From positions 1 to 45,608 of the forward strand of contig CAYVEQ010000011.1 of assembly GCA_964450835.1 (NCBI GenBank): a DNA stretch of 45,608 bases, in the 5' to 3' direction. Origin of the DNA: Caccocola sp964450835. GTDB taxonomy: Bacteria > Synergistota > Synergistia > Synergistales > Synergistaceae. The position numbers were made by a program, and so were the translations under genes. Of the stretch, positions 32,572 to 41,028 are shown piece after piece. How positions within the stretch are numbered: position 1 is the stretch's first letter; the number at the start of each line of letters is the position of its first letter. A model generated the notes under the pieces. That model did no database searches. It was given only the letters and a program-made list of their open reading frames with translations, and was not told where the DNA came from.

Positions 32572-33693
32572 ATGATGAACATCCCGAAAACCATAAAAGA
32601 ATTTGTGAAGCTCAAGCCCTGGTGGAAAACGCCGGTGGATACGCGCGTCGTGCTTTCCGAGGACGGCGTTTCAGATCTTTTGCGGATGCTGTCCGAAGAG
32701 GGCAGAAAGCCTTTCTTCGTCGTCGACAAAGCGCTGAAAAGCCAGCCCCGTTTCGAGCGCCTCTTCGCGCAAAAAAATCTCTTTGAGTTCGACGCCTCGC
32801 TCTCGGAGCCGCGGACTGGCGACGTCGATGCTCTGCGCTCGCTGGTGAAGGCCCTGCCCGAAGAGCCCGACACAATGGTCGGCATAGGCGGGGGAGCGAC
32901 GATGGACCTGGCCAAAGCGACGGCGATCTGCCTCGCGAACCCCGAGCCGGCCCAGGTCTATCAGGGATACGGCCTCGACATGGCAAAGGGCGCGGACATT
33001 TGGGTGATGCCGGCGCTCACCGGCACGGGAGCCGAGATTACGCCGATCGCCGTGCTTCGCGGGCCGGAGAAAAAACTCGGCATCAACAACAAATACACCG
33101 AGGCCGCCGTTGCCGTCATAGACCCTTCGGTTACGAGCGGCGCGCCCTCGTTCAACAGGTTCTACACCATGATGGACTGCTACTTCCACCACTACGAGAT
33201 AATGACCAGCAAGACAAGCGCGCCCGAGGGAATTGAGGACGCGCGCCTGGGCTTCGCTCTTGCCAAAGAAGTCCTCAGCTGCAATCTCGACGAATACCGC
33301 GAGGAACTCGCGGTCAAATCCTCGATAGCTTCCGTCCTGGGCGGCAGCAGCTCCGTTTCCGGCCGCGTCGGCGCGGCTCACGCCGTTTCATACGGCCTCA
33401 GCAACAGCGGGCCTCGCCTGCCGCACAGCGTCGCCGTTACCATTTCGATGTGCGCTCTTGAAGACGTCTACCCCGAGGGATACGCCGACACGATGCACTT
33501 CCTTTCGGTAAACGGCCGCGAAAAGCCGAAAGCGTCCGGCTACGGAATAGACGAAAAAGACATACCGAAGATGGTCAAGACGGCGCTCGGCATGGAAAAG
33601 CTCTGGCACAGCTGCTTCGGCGACAACTGGCGCGAGATCGCGACGCCCGCGTACATCGAAGACATTTACAGAAGAATAACAAAGGAGCGGTAA
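32572..33693 (+). CDS. kdnB: Iron-containing alcohol dehydrogenase, KdnB-like
   Basis: A 373-residue group III alcohol dehydrogenase. The NAD-binding part has MVGIGGGATMDLAKATAI and MPALTGTGAEITPIAV. Metal ligands probably come from DCYFHHYEI, RVGAAHAVSYG and LPHSVAVTISM. In Shewanella KdnB oxidises the C8 hydroxyl of Kdo, producing the aldehyde that KdnA aminates. The assignment rests mainly on gene order kdsB-kdnB-kdnA; sequence alone shows only the alcohol dehydrogenase family. ATG 32572 or 32575 both fit AAAGGAG. It ends 2 nt before kdnA. Confidence 0.8.
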   Translation: MMNIPKTIKEFVKLKPWWKTPVDTRVVLSEDGVSDLLRMLSEEGRKPFFVVDKALKSQPRFERLFAQKNLFEFDASLSEPRTGDVDALRSLVKALPEEPDTMVGIGGGATMDLAKATAICLANPEPAQVYQGYGLDMAKGADIWVMPALTGTGAEITPIAVLRGPEKKLGINNKYTEAAVAVIDPSVTSGAPSFNRFYTMMDCYFHHYEIMTSKTSAPEGIEDARLGFALAKEVLSCNLDEYREELAVKSSIASVLGGSSSVSGRVGAAHAVSYGLSNSGPRLPHSVAVTISMCALEDVYPEGYADTMHFLSVNGREKPKASGYGIDEKDIPKMVKTALGMEKLWHSCFGDNWREIATPAYIEDIYRRITKER

Positions 33694-33695
33694 AA

Positions 33696-34859
33696 ATGGC
33701 GGGACCCGAAATTTTTGGCAAAGAAGAGATAACGGCGGCCGCGGACGTCATCGAGCGCAGAATGATCCACCGTTACGGCTCGCACGCATCGCGCGGCGGG
33801 ATATACCGCGCCGAGGAGTTTGAGGCGGCCGCCCGCGCGATAACGGGCTCGAAATACGCGCTTGCCCTTTCAAACGGCACGGCGGCGCTCATCACGGCGC
33901 TCAAAGGCGTCGGGGTAAAGCCGGGCGACGAGGTAATCACGACGCCCTTCTCCTTCATCGCGACAGTGGAGGCGATAGTCGCCTGCGACGCCGTGCCGGT
34001 GCTCGGCGACATAGACGGCACGCTGAGCCTCGACGCGGGTTCGGCGGAAAAGCTCATAACTTCGCGCACAAAAGCGATAATGCCCGTTCATATGTTCGGC
34101 GTAGCGGCGGACATGGACAGATTCACCGCGCTCGGCAAAAAATACGGAATACCGGTAATCGAGGACGCCTGCGAGGTCGTCGGCGGAACATACAAAGGCC
34201 GCGCCCTCGGCGGAATCGGCGACTGCGGCGCGTGGAGCTTCGACCCGAACAAAACTCTCACGGTCGGCGAGGGCGGCATGGTCTTTACGAACGACCGCGA
34301 CACGTGGTTCCGCATGGACTGTTATCACGACCACGGCCACATTCACAGCAAAGAACACGACCGCGGCGCGGAGGGGAAATTCGGCCTCGGAGTCAACTTC
34401 AGAATAAGCGAGCTGCAGGGGGCGCTCGGCGTCGTGGCGCTTTCGAAACTCCCCGGCGCGCTTGCCTCAATGCGCGCCGCCAAGAAAAAAATAATCGACG
34501 CGGGGACAGAGGCGGGGCTTACGCCGCGCCCGATGCACGACGCGGAGGGCGACACGGCGACCCACGTTATATTCATGCTGCCGACGGCGGAGGCCGCGCG
34601 GAAATTTCAGAAGGCCGCGGGCTGCGCGGTAATCGCGGACAACACATGGCACTACGCCAAACACTGGAAGGCTTTGCAGGAGCTGGGCGAGCGCGAATAC
34701 TTCGGCAACAGGACACCGTCATATATGCCCGAGACAATGGCGCAGGCGGAGTCTTTGCTTTCGAGGGCGGCCATGTTCGGCCTCAATGTAAAAATGAAAG
34801 AAGAGGAAATCGGCGGAATCATCGCGGCGGTTCGGGCCGGAGCGAAAGCGGCGCTGTAA
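33696..34859 (+). CDS. kdnA: DegT/DnrJ/EryC1-type sugar aminotransferase, KdnA-like
   Basis: A 387-residue PLP enzyme of the sugar aminotransferase family. Landmarks are LALSNGTAALITALKGVGVK, TTPFSFIATVEAI, PVIEDACEVVGG (PLP Asp) and the Schiff-base lysine in SFDPNKTLTVGEGG. In the Kdo8N pathway KdnA transfers an amino group to C8 of oxidised Kdo. Tight coupling to the dehydrogenase and kdsB supports that reaction here; other amino-sugar roles remain possible. The ATG follows AAAGGAGCGG. Confidence 0.85.
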   Translation: MAGPEIFGKEEITAAADVIERRMIHRYGSHASRGGIYRAEEFEAAARAITGSKYALALSNGTAALITALKGVGVKPGDEVITTPFSFIATVEAIVACDAVPVLGDIDGTLSLDAGSAEKLITSRTKAIMPVHMFGVAADMDRFTALGKKYGIPVIEDACEVVGGTYKGRALGGIGDCGAWSFDPNKTLTVGEGGMVFTNDRDTWFRMDCYHDHGHIHSKEHDRGAEGKFGLGVNFRISELQGALGVVALSKLPGALASMRAAKKKIIDAGTEAGLTPRPMHDAEGDTATHVIFMLPTAEAARKFQKAAGCAVIADNTWHYAKHWKALQELGEREYFGNRTPSYMPETMAQAESLLSRAAMFGLNVKMKEEEIGGIIAAVRAGAKAAL

Positions 34860-34939
34860 AAGAGTCCGTTTGCTTCGCGCGCGGGAAAGCGCGATGAACG
34901 CGCCGGGCAAAGCAAGGCGCGCTAAAAATTAAAACAAAA

Positions 34940-34968
34940 AGCGGCGGCAATCAGCCGCCGCTTTTTTT
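34940..34968 (+). terminator. Intrinsic terminator after kdnA
   Basis: Stem AGCGGCGGC/GCCGCCGCT, loop AATCA, then a seven-T run. Confidence 0.9.
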
Positions 34969-35065
34969 GCCTTCGGAGCGAAAACGCGCGCTTTCGCCGC
35001 GCCGGAGAAAATCAGAAATCAGCCCGCGCGCCGGCAGCGCGGGCACGCGCTGTTCCGCGCGTCCT

Positions 35066-35827
35066 CTACGCGCGTTCCTCCGGCTTCACGGCGAGGAACC
35101 TGAGCAGCACATAATCGGCGAACCATCCGTTCTTTTTGCTGTAAAGCACAGGGCGGCAATAGGCTTCCACCTCGTCGTAAAAAGATTCTCTTTCCTCCGC
35201 GGTAAAACCGTCGGTGTGGCTCGCCGAGAAAAGCTCAAGCCACTGTCTCATGCCGTGCGCGAGATGCGTCGGGCGGTCGACGCGAGCGATGAACTTCACC
35301 CTGAAGCCCTGATTTTCGAGAATGTCGGAAAATCCGCCGAGCGCGGGAAACTTCCACGGGTTGCGCGCGCGGTAGTCGAGGCCGCGTTTGATTAACGCAA
35401 TCTTCATGCCCTCGCGGATTGCCCTCACGCACCCCTCGCCGCCGCACTCGCCGGCGAAGCGGCCGCCGGGCTTCAGCAGGTTCCAGACGAGACGGACGAC
35501 GGCGTAATGGTCCGGCATCCAGTGAAGAGCGCCGCTGCTTATGACGGCGTCGAACTTTTCCTTCGTTTCAAGGCTCAGCACGTCCGCGAGCATCGCGTCC
35601 TCTCCCGCCGCGCGCGAGGCCTCTACCATCTCGCGGCTTGAGTCCGCGCCCGTGACCGTACAGCCTGCGGCCGCAAGCTCCTTAGCGAGAATCCCCGCGC
35701 CGCAGCCGAGGTCGAAAATCCTCTCTCCGGCCTTGGGTTCAAGCAGCTCCAGCACGGCACGTTCCGTGTCCGGCGCGAAGTCCGCGCACCGCCTGTACTC
35801 GCCCGGGTTCCAAATCTGAAAAGCCAT
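35066..35827 (-). CDS. Class I SAM methyltransferase, trans-aconitate methyltransferase-like
   Basis: A 253-residue SAM-dependent methyltransferase. Motif I is IFDLGCGAGILAKELAAAG, post-I acidic residue in VTGADSSREMVE, motif II region FDAVISSGALHWMPD and motif III LKPGGRFAGECGG. The HWM/PD segment and the following layout resemble trans-aconitate methyltransferase and related small-molecule O-methyltransferases. The substrate is unknown. I chose the ATG behind GAGGTG; a TATAAT on the minus strand at 35870-35865 argues against the longer frame. Confidence 0.88.
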   Translation of the reverse strand: MAFQIWNPGEYRRCADFAPDTERAVLELLEPKAGERIFDLGCGAGILAKELAAAGCTVTGADSSREMVEASRAAGEDAMLADVLSLETKEKFDAVISSGALHWMPDHYAVVRLVWNLLKPGGRFAGECGGEGCVRAIREGMKIALIKRGLDYRARNPWKFPALGGFSDILENQGFRVKFIARVDRPTHLAHGMRQWLELFSASHTDGFTAEERESFYDEVEAYCRPVLYSKKNGWFADYVLLRFLAVKPEERA

Positions 35828-35980
35828 AAAGGGCACCTCTTTCCCGTAAATTTCAGCGTCTCTATTATATACGAGCGCGCGCTCCCCGCGCGTTGTCCGG
35901 TACACCTGCGCCGCCCGCGCCGCGAGCTTTGCCCGATGCCGCCTCGCGCCGCTTCGCGGCTGCCGCGCTCCGCGCTTTGA

Positions 35981-36009
35981 TTGACCGAAAACAACTTAGT
36001 CGTTATAAT
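35981..36009 (+). promoter_or_regulatory. Strong promoter of the response-regulator gene
   Basis: TTGACC (35981-35986), 17-nt spacer, perfect TATAAT (36004-36009). It leaves a leader of about 190 nt that is purine/GC-rich and can fold, but I recognise no riboswitch in it. Confidence 0.85.
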
Positions 36010-36207
36010 CACAAATACGGGAAAATCGGGAAATACCACAGCTTCGCCCTTCCGCAAAATCGCGGCTGCCGCGGGCGGACGTCAGGCGAAAGGCCGCGGC
36101 TTCCGTCGCAGGGAAAAAGTTTTCGCGGGCGCGCGGTGCATGCTCTTCCGGCGCGCCGGGAGAGCGCGGCGAAAAAAGAGGCGAGGGGGTGCGGTGTCAC
36201 GCGGAAA

Positions 36208-36894
36208 TTGAAAGTCCTCATAGCGGAGTCGGATCCGCTTCTTCAGAAATTATACGCCGAGGTCATAAACGGCGACCCTTCGTTCGCGCTGCTTGAAAAA
36301 GCGGGAACGGGCTCCCGGATGTTCGAGGTCATGAGAAGCGCCGCGGCGGATCTCGTCCTGCTCGACCTGTATCTTAAAGATTTCAGCGCCTTCGACGGTA
36401 TTGAAGCGCTGCGCAAAGAGTTCCCGCGCGCGGACTACATTGTCGTTTCCTCTGCGGACGACCCGGAGCTTGTGCGCCGCGCCATCTGCGCCGGAGTTTT
36501 TGAATTTCTCGTAAAGCCCTTTTCATTCGACCGCCTTCGCGCCGCCCTCAAAAATTATCAGATTTACCACCGCTCGCTGACCGGACGCACAAGCCCGTGG
36601 CAGCAGGAGGACATAGACGCTCTTGTCGCGATGAAGACACGCGACCCCTCGTGGGCGAACAACCGCGCGATACCGAAAGGTCTTCAGCTTAAGTGTCTGA
36701 ACGACGTCGAAAGCTTCCTCAAAGAAAACAGCGGGACTTTCTCCGCGCAGGAAGTGGGGGAGCGCCTCGGCATCTCCCGCTCGACCGCGCGCCGTTACCT
36801 TGAGTTCCTGACGCTTAACGAGCGCGTGGTTATCGAGTACGCCTACCGCCGCGTCGGCCGCCCCGAAAAACGTTACCGCATGGCGCTCATTTAA
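36208..36894 (+). CDS. CitB/DcuR-type two-component response regulator
   Basis: A 228-residue response regulator. The receiver domain (about 1-120) has the acidic pocket in VLIAESDPLL, the phospho-acceptor Asp in LVLLDLYLKDF, the conserved Thr/Ser in VVSSADD and Lys in EFLVKPFSF. The C-terminal DNA-binding domain is of the CitB/DcuR type, with AIPKGLQLKCLNDVESFL, the helix-turn-helix EVGERLGISRSTARRYLEFL and GRPEKRYRM. Such regulators usually respond to citrate or C4-dicarboxylates through a paired sensor kinase, which is absent here. The start is uncertain; TTG 36208 gives the normal family N-terminus, without a good RBS. Confidence 0.85.
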   Translation: MKVLIAESDPLLQKLYAEVINGDPSFALLEKAGTGSRMFEVMRSAAADLVLLDLYLKDFSAFDGIEALRKEFPRADYIVVSSADDPELVRRAICAGVFEFLVKPFSFDRLRAALKNYQIYHRSLTGRTSPWQQEDIDALVAMKTRDPSWANNRAIPKGLQLKCLNDVESFLKENSGTFSAQEVGERLGISRSTARRYLEFLTLNERVVIEYAYRRVGRPEKRYRMALI

Positions 36895-36922
36895 CGGCGA
36901 AGCCGGCCCCGGATAACAAAAA

Positions 36923-36959
36923 AATCCCCGTGCGCGAAACCGCGCGCGGGGATTTTTTC
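36923..36959. terminator. Bidirectional terminator after the response regulator
   Basis: A long stem AATCCCCGTGCGCG/CGCGCGCGGGGATT (one mismatch) with A-run left and TTTTTT right. Confidence 0.85.
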
Positions 36960-37200
36960 GCGCCCGCGGCGCGCGGCATAGCGCGCGGCTGCCTCCGCCT
37001 CACAACGCGCATCCGTACAGCCTTGTCCGCGGCGTTACCGTCAAAGCCCCGGCAGCTGTTTTCTGCCGCGGAACTCCGTCTGCGTAAATGCGCGCATGCC
37101 GAGCGGCTCTTTTTCGTAACCGGCCTGTTCCGTTTGCGCTGCCCTCGGATTGAGATGTTCGCGATGTCAGCGCTCGCGGATAAATTATAATGAACAGAAC
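36960..37200. other. Intergenic stretch, no gene supported
   Basis: GC-rich sequence with an 86-codon arginine-rich frame lacking RBS and family features. I treat it as non-coding spacer before the AT-rich control region. Confidence 0.55.
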
Positions 37201-37204
37201 TAAT

Positions 37205-37312
37205 CATAAGTGTGCATAAGTGTTCTTTTTTTGACTAAATATTGCTCAATATTGTGTACTTTTGTAAGATTCAGATAGAAAGTTTTGACTTTTGTTGCAA
37301 CATTGTTGCAAC
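37205..37312 (+). promoter_or_regulatory. AT-rich control region with helically phased repeats
   Basis: Direct repeat CATAAGTG at 37205-37212 and 37215-37222 (10-bp period). Direct repeat AATATTG at 37238-37244 and 37248-37254 (10-bp period). Palindrome GTTGCAAC at 37294-37301 and 37305-37312 (11-bp period). Promoter candidates inside are TTGACT-18-TGTACT (37231-37260) and TTGCTC-17-TAAGAT (37242-37270). This composition is unlike the GC-rich surroundings and looks like a multi-site regulatory region. Confidence 0.7.
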
Positions 37313-37324
37313 CCCGAGTCCGGC

Positions 37325-37440
37325 TTCCTAAAGCGTCAGCCATGGAGACCGGACCAGCGGGTGAAAACCCGCGAGGGTGCGCGCGAAAGCGCCGCGCCTC
37401 CCGGGACGCAAGGCGTCCAAATTGGAAAGGGGTAAGGTCA
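37325..37440 (+). ncRNA. Molybdenum cofactor (Moco) riboswitch
   Basis: The leader carries the Moco-motif hallmarks: GGAGACCGGACC, a stem AGCGGGTGAAAACCCGC, a GNRA-capped stem GCGCGAAAGCGC, then CCTCCCGGGACGC and GGAAAGGGG. Such RNAs control Moco synthesis and Moco-dependent enzymes. The next gene is a molybdenum hydroxylase. The segment AATTGGAAAGG (37420-37430) can also pair with CCTCTCCAATT (37471-37481), a candidate switch helix. A tungsten-cofactor version cannot be excluded. Confidence 0.75.
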
Positions 37441-37558
37441 TTCTGCGCCTTTTTAGGCGAAGTCTCTCATCCTCTCCAATTCGCGCAATAATTTTCTTTT
37501 CGGATTTCCCGCAGCGCGGGAAAATGGTGCAATTTTATCAAAAGAGAGGAGATTGTCT

Positions 37559-40405
37559 ATGGCAAAGGAAAAGACAGAGATACCGGCTGCCGCCAGCTAC
37601 CATGTCAAGAATCTCATTATCAACGGCGTTCCGAGGCGCGTAATCGGCAAACCCAACGTTTCGCTGCTTACTGTGCTGCGCGACCAGCTCAAGATGACGG
37701 GAACGAAACGAGGCTGCGACTGCGGACAATGCGGCGTTTGCAACGTCATACTCAACGGCAAAGTTGTGCGCGCCTGCATCACGCCCTGGAGGAACGTGCC
37801 GGAGTTCTCGCGGATCACGACAATCGAGGGCATAGGCACGCCGGAGAATCTGCACGCGCTCCAGTGGGCGATGATTGTCTGCGGAGCTATTCAGTGCGGC
37901 TTCTGCACGCCCGGCTTCATCGTCTGCGGCAAGGCGCTTCTCGACGAGAACCCGAACCCGACGCGCGAAGAGGTGCGCGACTGGTTCGGCAAGCACTGGA
38001 TGGCCTGCCGCTGCACCGGCTACAAGCAGATAGTCGACGCTGTGATGAAAGCCGCCGCCATCCTGCGCGGAGAAGAAAAAATCGAAGATCTCGCCAAGAT
38101 GTACAAGCCCGGCGATTCGTTATGGAACAGCAGCTACCCGCGTCCCTCCGCGGTCTATAAGGCGACGGGGCTGTGGGACTTCGGCGACGACGACAGGCTG
38201 AAACTGCCGGAAGAATTCCTCTTCGCTTACCCGTATGCGCTTGAGGGCGTGCGCCACGCGAAAGTGAATAAAATCGACGTCAGCGAAGCAGAGAAGATGC
38301 CGGGAGTCTTTAAGGTCGTAACCTATAAGGACGTTAAGGGCACCAACCGCATACGCGGACAGGTGGGCTGCGACTCCGCGCTCACCGACGGCTGGGAGCG
38401 CCGCATAATGGTCGAAGAGGGCGATAAAATACGCCAGTGGGGCGACGTCGTCGCGATAGTCTGCGCGGACACGGAGACAAACGCGCGCGCCGCGGCGCAG
38501 AAGATAAAGGTGGATTACGAGCCTCTGCCTGAGCTTATTGACATTTATCAGGCGAAGGCCCCCGACGCCGTTAAGGTCTACGATAATATCGAAGGCTACG
38601 ACGGAATGCCGAACGCGTGGAACAAGCGCGTCTACATGAAGGGCGACGACCCGAAAGAAGCGCTTGACAACGCCCCCTATGTCGTTGACGACGAATTTTT
38701 AAGCTCGCGGCAGCCGCACATGGTGCTTGAAACGGACTGCGGCTACGCCTATTACGACGAGAACGGCCTGCTGACCGTCAACTCCAAGACAGTCTGCGTC
38801 TACCGCCACCAGATGATGATCGCGCGAGGCATCGGCGTGCCGCCGTCGAAAATCCGCATTATCGAGAACAATATGGGCGCCTCTTTCGGATACAAAGTCG
38901 CGCCGACCAACGAAGCGTATCTCGCAATCGCGCTGATGGCCTGCGGACGCCCGGTCTATATGCGCATCAACATGAAAGAGCACAACATCCGCACGCCGAA
39001 GCGCGCCCCGTTCCTTATGCATATCCGCGTCGGAGCGGACAAAAACGGCAAACTCGTCGGCGCGGAGCAGACGTGGTGGGTTGATCACGGCCCCTTCAGC
39101 GAATCCTCGAACGACCTCACGAACAAGGGAGGACAGTTCTTCCTTGCTCCGTACGCCTATGACAAGATGCGCGGCACGGGCTACACATGCTGGAGCAACC
39201 ACCGCTGGAGCGCGGCCTTCCGCGCCTACGGCGCTCCTCAGACCTACTGGGGCGGCGAGACCGCCATTGATATGCTCGCGAACAAGTGCGGCATAGACCC
39301 CTTCGACTTCCGCGAGATGAATCTGCTCGAGTGGGAGCCTTTCACGGAGAATCCGCGCGGCTGCTTCCCCTCGGGCTACGCGCCGGAAGTATTCCCTCTT
39401 CCCGAAATGATGAAAAAGGCGCGCCCCTATTATGAGGATATGAAGAAAAAGGCGGCCGGACTCTCAAACGACAAAGTCAAGTACGGCGTCGGCGTTTCTA
39501 TCGGCATCTACAACTCAAACGACGACGGCGCGGACGAAGCGAGGAGCAACGTCGAGCTCACGAAAGACGGGGTCATCATCTACAACACGTGGGAGGATCA
39601 CGGACAGGGCGCGGACATGGGCTGCCTCGGAACGGCGCACGAAGCGCTCAAGCCTCTCGGACTGCGCCCGGAACAGATAAGGCTCGTGCTCTCCGACACG
39701 GCGAAAGCTCCGAACAGCGGAGCCGCCGCGGCGAGCCGCTGCCAGGTCATGGTCGGCAACGCGATAGTCGACAGCTGCAGGAAACTTCTTGACGCAATGC
39801 GCAAACCCGACGGCACATACCGCACATACGACGAGATGATCGCCGAAAACATCCCCACTTTCTACGAAGGCTACACGCAGGCCAGGATACTTCACGCGGA
39901 CGGCACGACAGAAGTCTGCTCCGGCAACGATAAAGACACGGGCCTCGGCAAGCCCTTCGGCTTCCATATGTTCGCCGTCAACCTCGCTATGGTGTCCGTC
40001 GACATGAACACGTGCAAGGCGCACTGTGAGAAGTTCGTCTTAGTCGGCGACGTCGGCGTCATCAACAACTACCTTGTCGTCGACGGGCAGCAGTACGGCG
40101 GCATAGCGCAGGGCATCGGCTTCGCCCTCACCGAGGACTTCCTCGACGAGAATAAATACAACAACTTCGTCACCATGGGATTCCCGTATATCAAAGACAT
40201 CCCCGACGACCTCACGCTGGTGCACGTGGAGACGCCCCGCCCGCTCGGCCCCTTCGGCGCGTCGGGAACAGGCGAAATGCCGATGGCCGCGCCGCACGCG
40301 GCGGTCTGCAACGCGATACACGACGCCTGCGGAGTGCGCATCAAAGATCTGCCGGCCAAGCCGGAGAAAATCCGCGCGGGGCTGGAAGCGCTGAAGAACA
40401 AATAA
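37559..40405 (+). CDS. Molybdenum hydroxylase (aldehyde oxidoreductase, MOP/xanthine dehydrogenase family)
   Basis: A 948-residue single-chain enzyme with two [2Fe-2S] domains fused to the molybdopterin subunits and no FAD domain, the architecture of Desulfovibrio aldehyde oxidoreductase (MOP). Cluster II-type cysteines appear in GCDCGQCGVCNV with a later Cys, and cluster I in QCGFCTPGFI and CRCTGYKQI. Mo-domain elements include ENNMGASFGYK, RAYGAPQTYWGGE and, near the end, GASGTGEMPMAAP with the catalytic Glu. The substrate may be an aldehyde or N-heterocycle. Length and domain order fit MOP. It starts behind GAGGAG; TTG 37553 is unlikely. Confidence 0.93.
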   Translation: MAKEKTEIPAAASYHVKNLIINGVPRRVIGKPNVSLLTVLRDQLKMTGTKRGCDCGQCGVCNVILNGKVVRACITPWRNVPEFSRITTIEGIGTPENLHALQWAMIVCGAIQCGFCTPGFIVCGKALLDENPNPTREEVRDWFGKHWMACRCTGYKQIVDAVMKAAAILRGEEKIEDLAKMYKPGDSLWNSSYPRPSAVYKATGLWDFGDDDRLKLPEEFLFAYPYALEGVRHAKVNKIDVSEAEKMPGVFKVVTYKDVKGTNRIRGQVGCDSALTDGWERRIMVEEGDKIRQWGDVVAIVCADTETNARAAAQKIKVDYEPLPELIDIYQAKAPDAVKVYDNIEGYDGMPNAWNKRVYMKGDDPKEALDNAPYVVDDEFLSSRQPHMVLETDCGYAYYDENGLLTVNSKTVCVYRHQMMIARGIGVPPSKIRIIENNMGASFGYKVAPTNEAYLAIALMACGRPVYMRINMKEHNIRTPKRAPFLMHIRVGADKNGKLVGAEQTWWVDHGPFSESSNDLTNKGGQFFLAPYAYDKMRGTGYTCWSNHRWSAAFRAYGAPQTYWGGETAIDMLANKCGIDPFDFREMNLLEWEPFTENPRGCFPSGYAPEVFPLPEMMKKARPYYEDMKKKAAGLSNDKVKYGVGVSIGIYNSNDDGADEARSNVELTKDGVIIYNTWEDHGQGADMGCLGTAHEALKPLGLRPEQIRLVLSDTAKAPNSGAAAASRCQVMVGNAIVDSCRKLLDAMRKPDGTYRTYDEMIAENIPTFYEGYTQARILHADGTTEVCSGNDKDTGLGKPFGFHMFAVNLAMVSVDMNTCKAHCEKFVLVGDVGVINNYLVVDGQQYGGIAQGIGFALTEDFLDENKYNNFVTMGFPYIKDIPDDLTLVHVETPRPLGPFGASGTGEMPMAAPHAAVCNAIHDACGVRIKDLPAKPEKIRAGLEALKNK

Positions 40406-40411
40406 AAATTT

Positions 40412-40462
40412 TGGTATAATCGTGGCAGACCGGCGGCGTCCTGAACTCCGGCGCCGCCGGAT
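40412..40462 (+). promoter_or_regulatory. Extended -10 promoter and leader hairpin before the cupin gene
   Basis: TGGTATAAT (40412-40420) is an extended -10 element. The leader then has stem CCGGCGGCG/CGCCGCCGG (about 40431-40461), followed by ATTGTTG, which may end the upstream transcript weakly. Confidence 0.5.
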
Positions 40463-40483
40463 TGTTGCAGGAGGGGATTTTTT

Positions 40484-40927
40484 ATGAGCGAACCCGCGAA
40501 GAATTACGGCTCCATATACGACCTGCCGCTTCAAAACGCCTCCGCGCTCGCGCCCGAAATCGAGAAGCGCACCGTTTACGGTCCTGAGGGCGGCGTCTGG
40601 AAAGACTACGTGATGCGCCATTTCATTCTGCCGCCGCACCGCGGGATTCCGGCGCACGTCCACGAGTGGGACCACCTTATGTTCACGCTGGGCGGCGACG
40701 GCGTCGTCGAAGTGGAGGAGGAGCCGGGGCGGCGCGCGGCCTACCCGATGAAGAAGGGTTACTGGACGCGCGTTCCCGGCGGTCTTGTCCATGAATACAG
40801 AAACGACGCGGACGAACCTCTCGAATTTTTCTGCATTGTTCCGACGCGCGGAGACCCGCACGCGAAGAAATACGCGATGCGCGAGGAGCGAGCGGCGCGC
40901 AAAGCCGCAAAGGGCGAGGAAAAATAA
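40484..40927 (+). CDS. Cupin-domain protein
   Basis: A 147-residue single-domain cupin. Motif 1 is PAHVHEWDHLMFTLGGDG, giving two His and an acidic ligand, and motif 2 is VPGGLVHEYRNDADEP with the third His, so metal binding is likely. The charged C-terminal tail (about 120-147) is lysine/arginine/alanine-rich. Enzyme or sensor function cannot be told. It lies 78 bp after the molybdenum hydroxylase on the same strand, with GGAGGGG upstream of the ATG. Confidence 0.88.
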   Translation: MSEPAKNYGSIYDLPLQNASALAPEIEKRTVYGPEGGVWKDYVMRHFILPPHRGIPAHVHEWDHLMFTLGGDGVVEVEEEPGRRAAYPMKKGYWTRVPGGLVHEYRNDADEPLEFFCIVPTRGDPHAKKYAMREERAARKAAKGEEK

Positions 40928-40982
40928 AGGCGGGTATAAAGATAAAAAGCGGCGAAAGAGGCCGCGCGCGCCGGTAAAAAAA

Positions 40983-41012
40983 CGGGAAGCCCGGGAGCTT
41001 CCCGCTTTTTTT
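40983..41012. terminator. Bidirectional terminator
   Basis: Stem CGGGAAGC/GCTTCCCG with A-run left and seven T right, between the convergent cupin and MFS genes. Confidence 0.88.
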
Positions 41013-41028
41013 ATTTTCAGAAGGCAGG

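Noticed and set aside
36016..36207. Possible riboswitch in the response-regulator leader
   Set aside because: The leader folds, but I could not match it to any known aptamer core by eye.
36930..37190. 86-codon plus-strand frame
   Set aside because: It starts inside a terminator hairpin and lacks an RBS; the composition is typical of antisense/GC noise.
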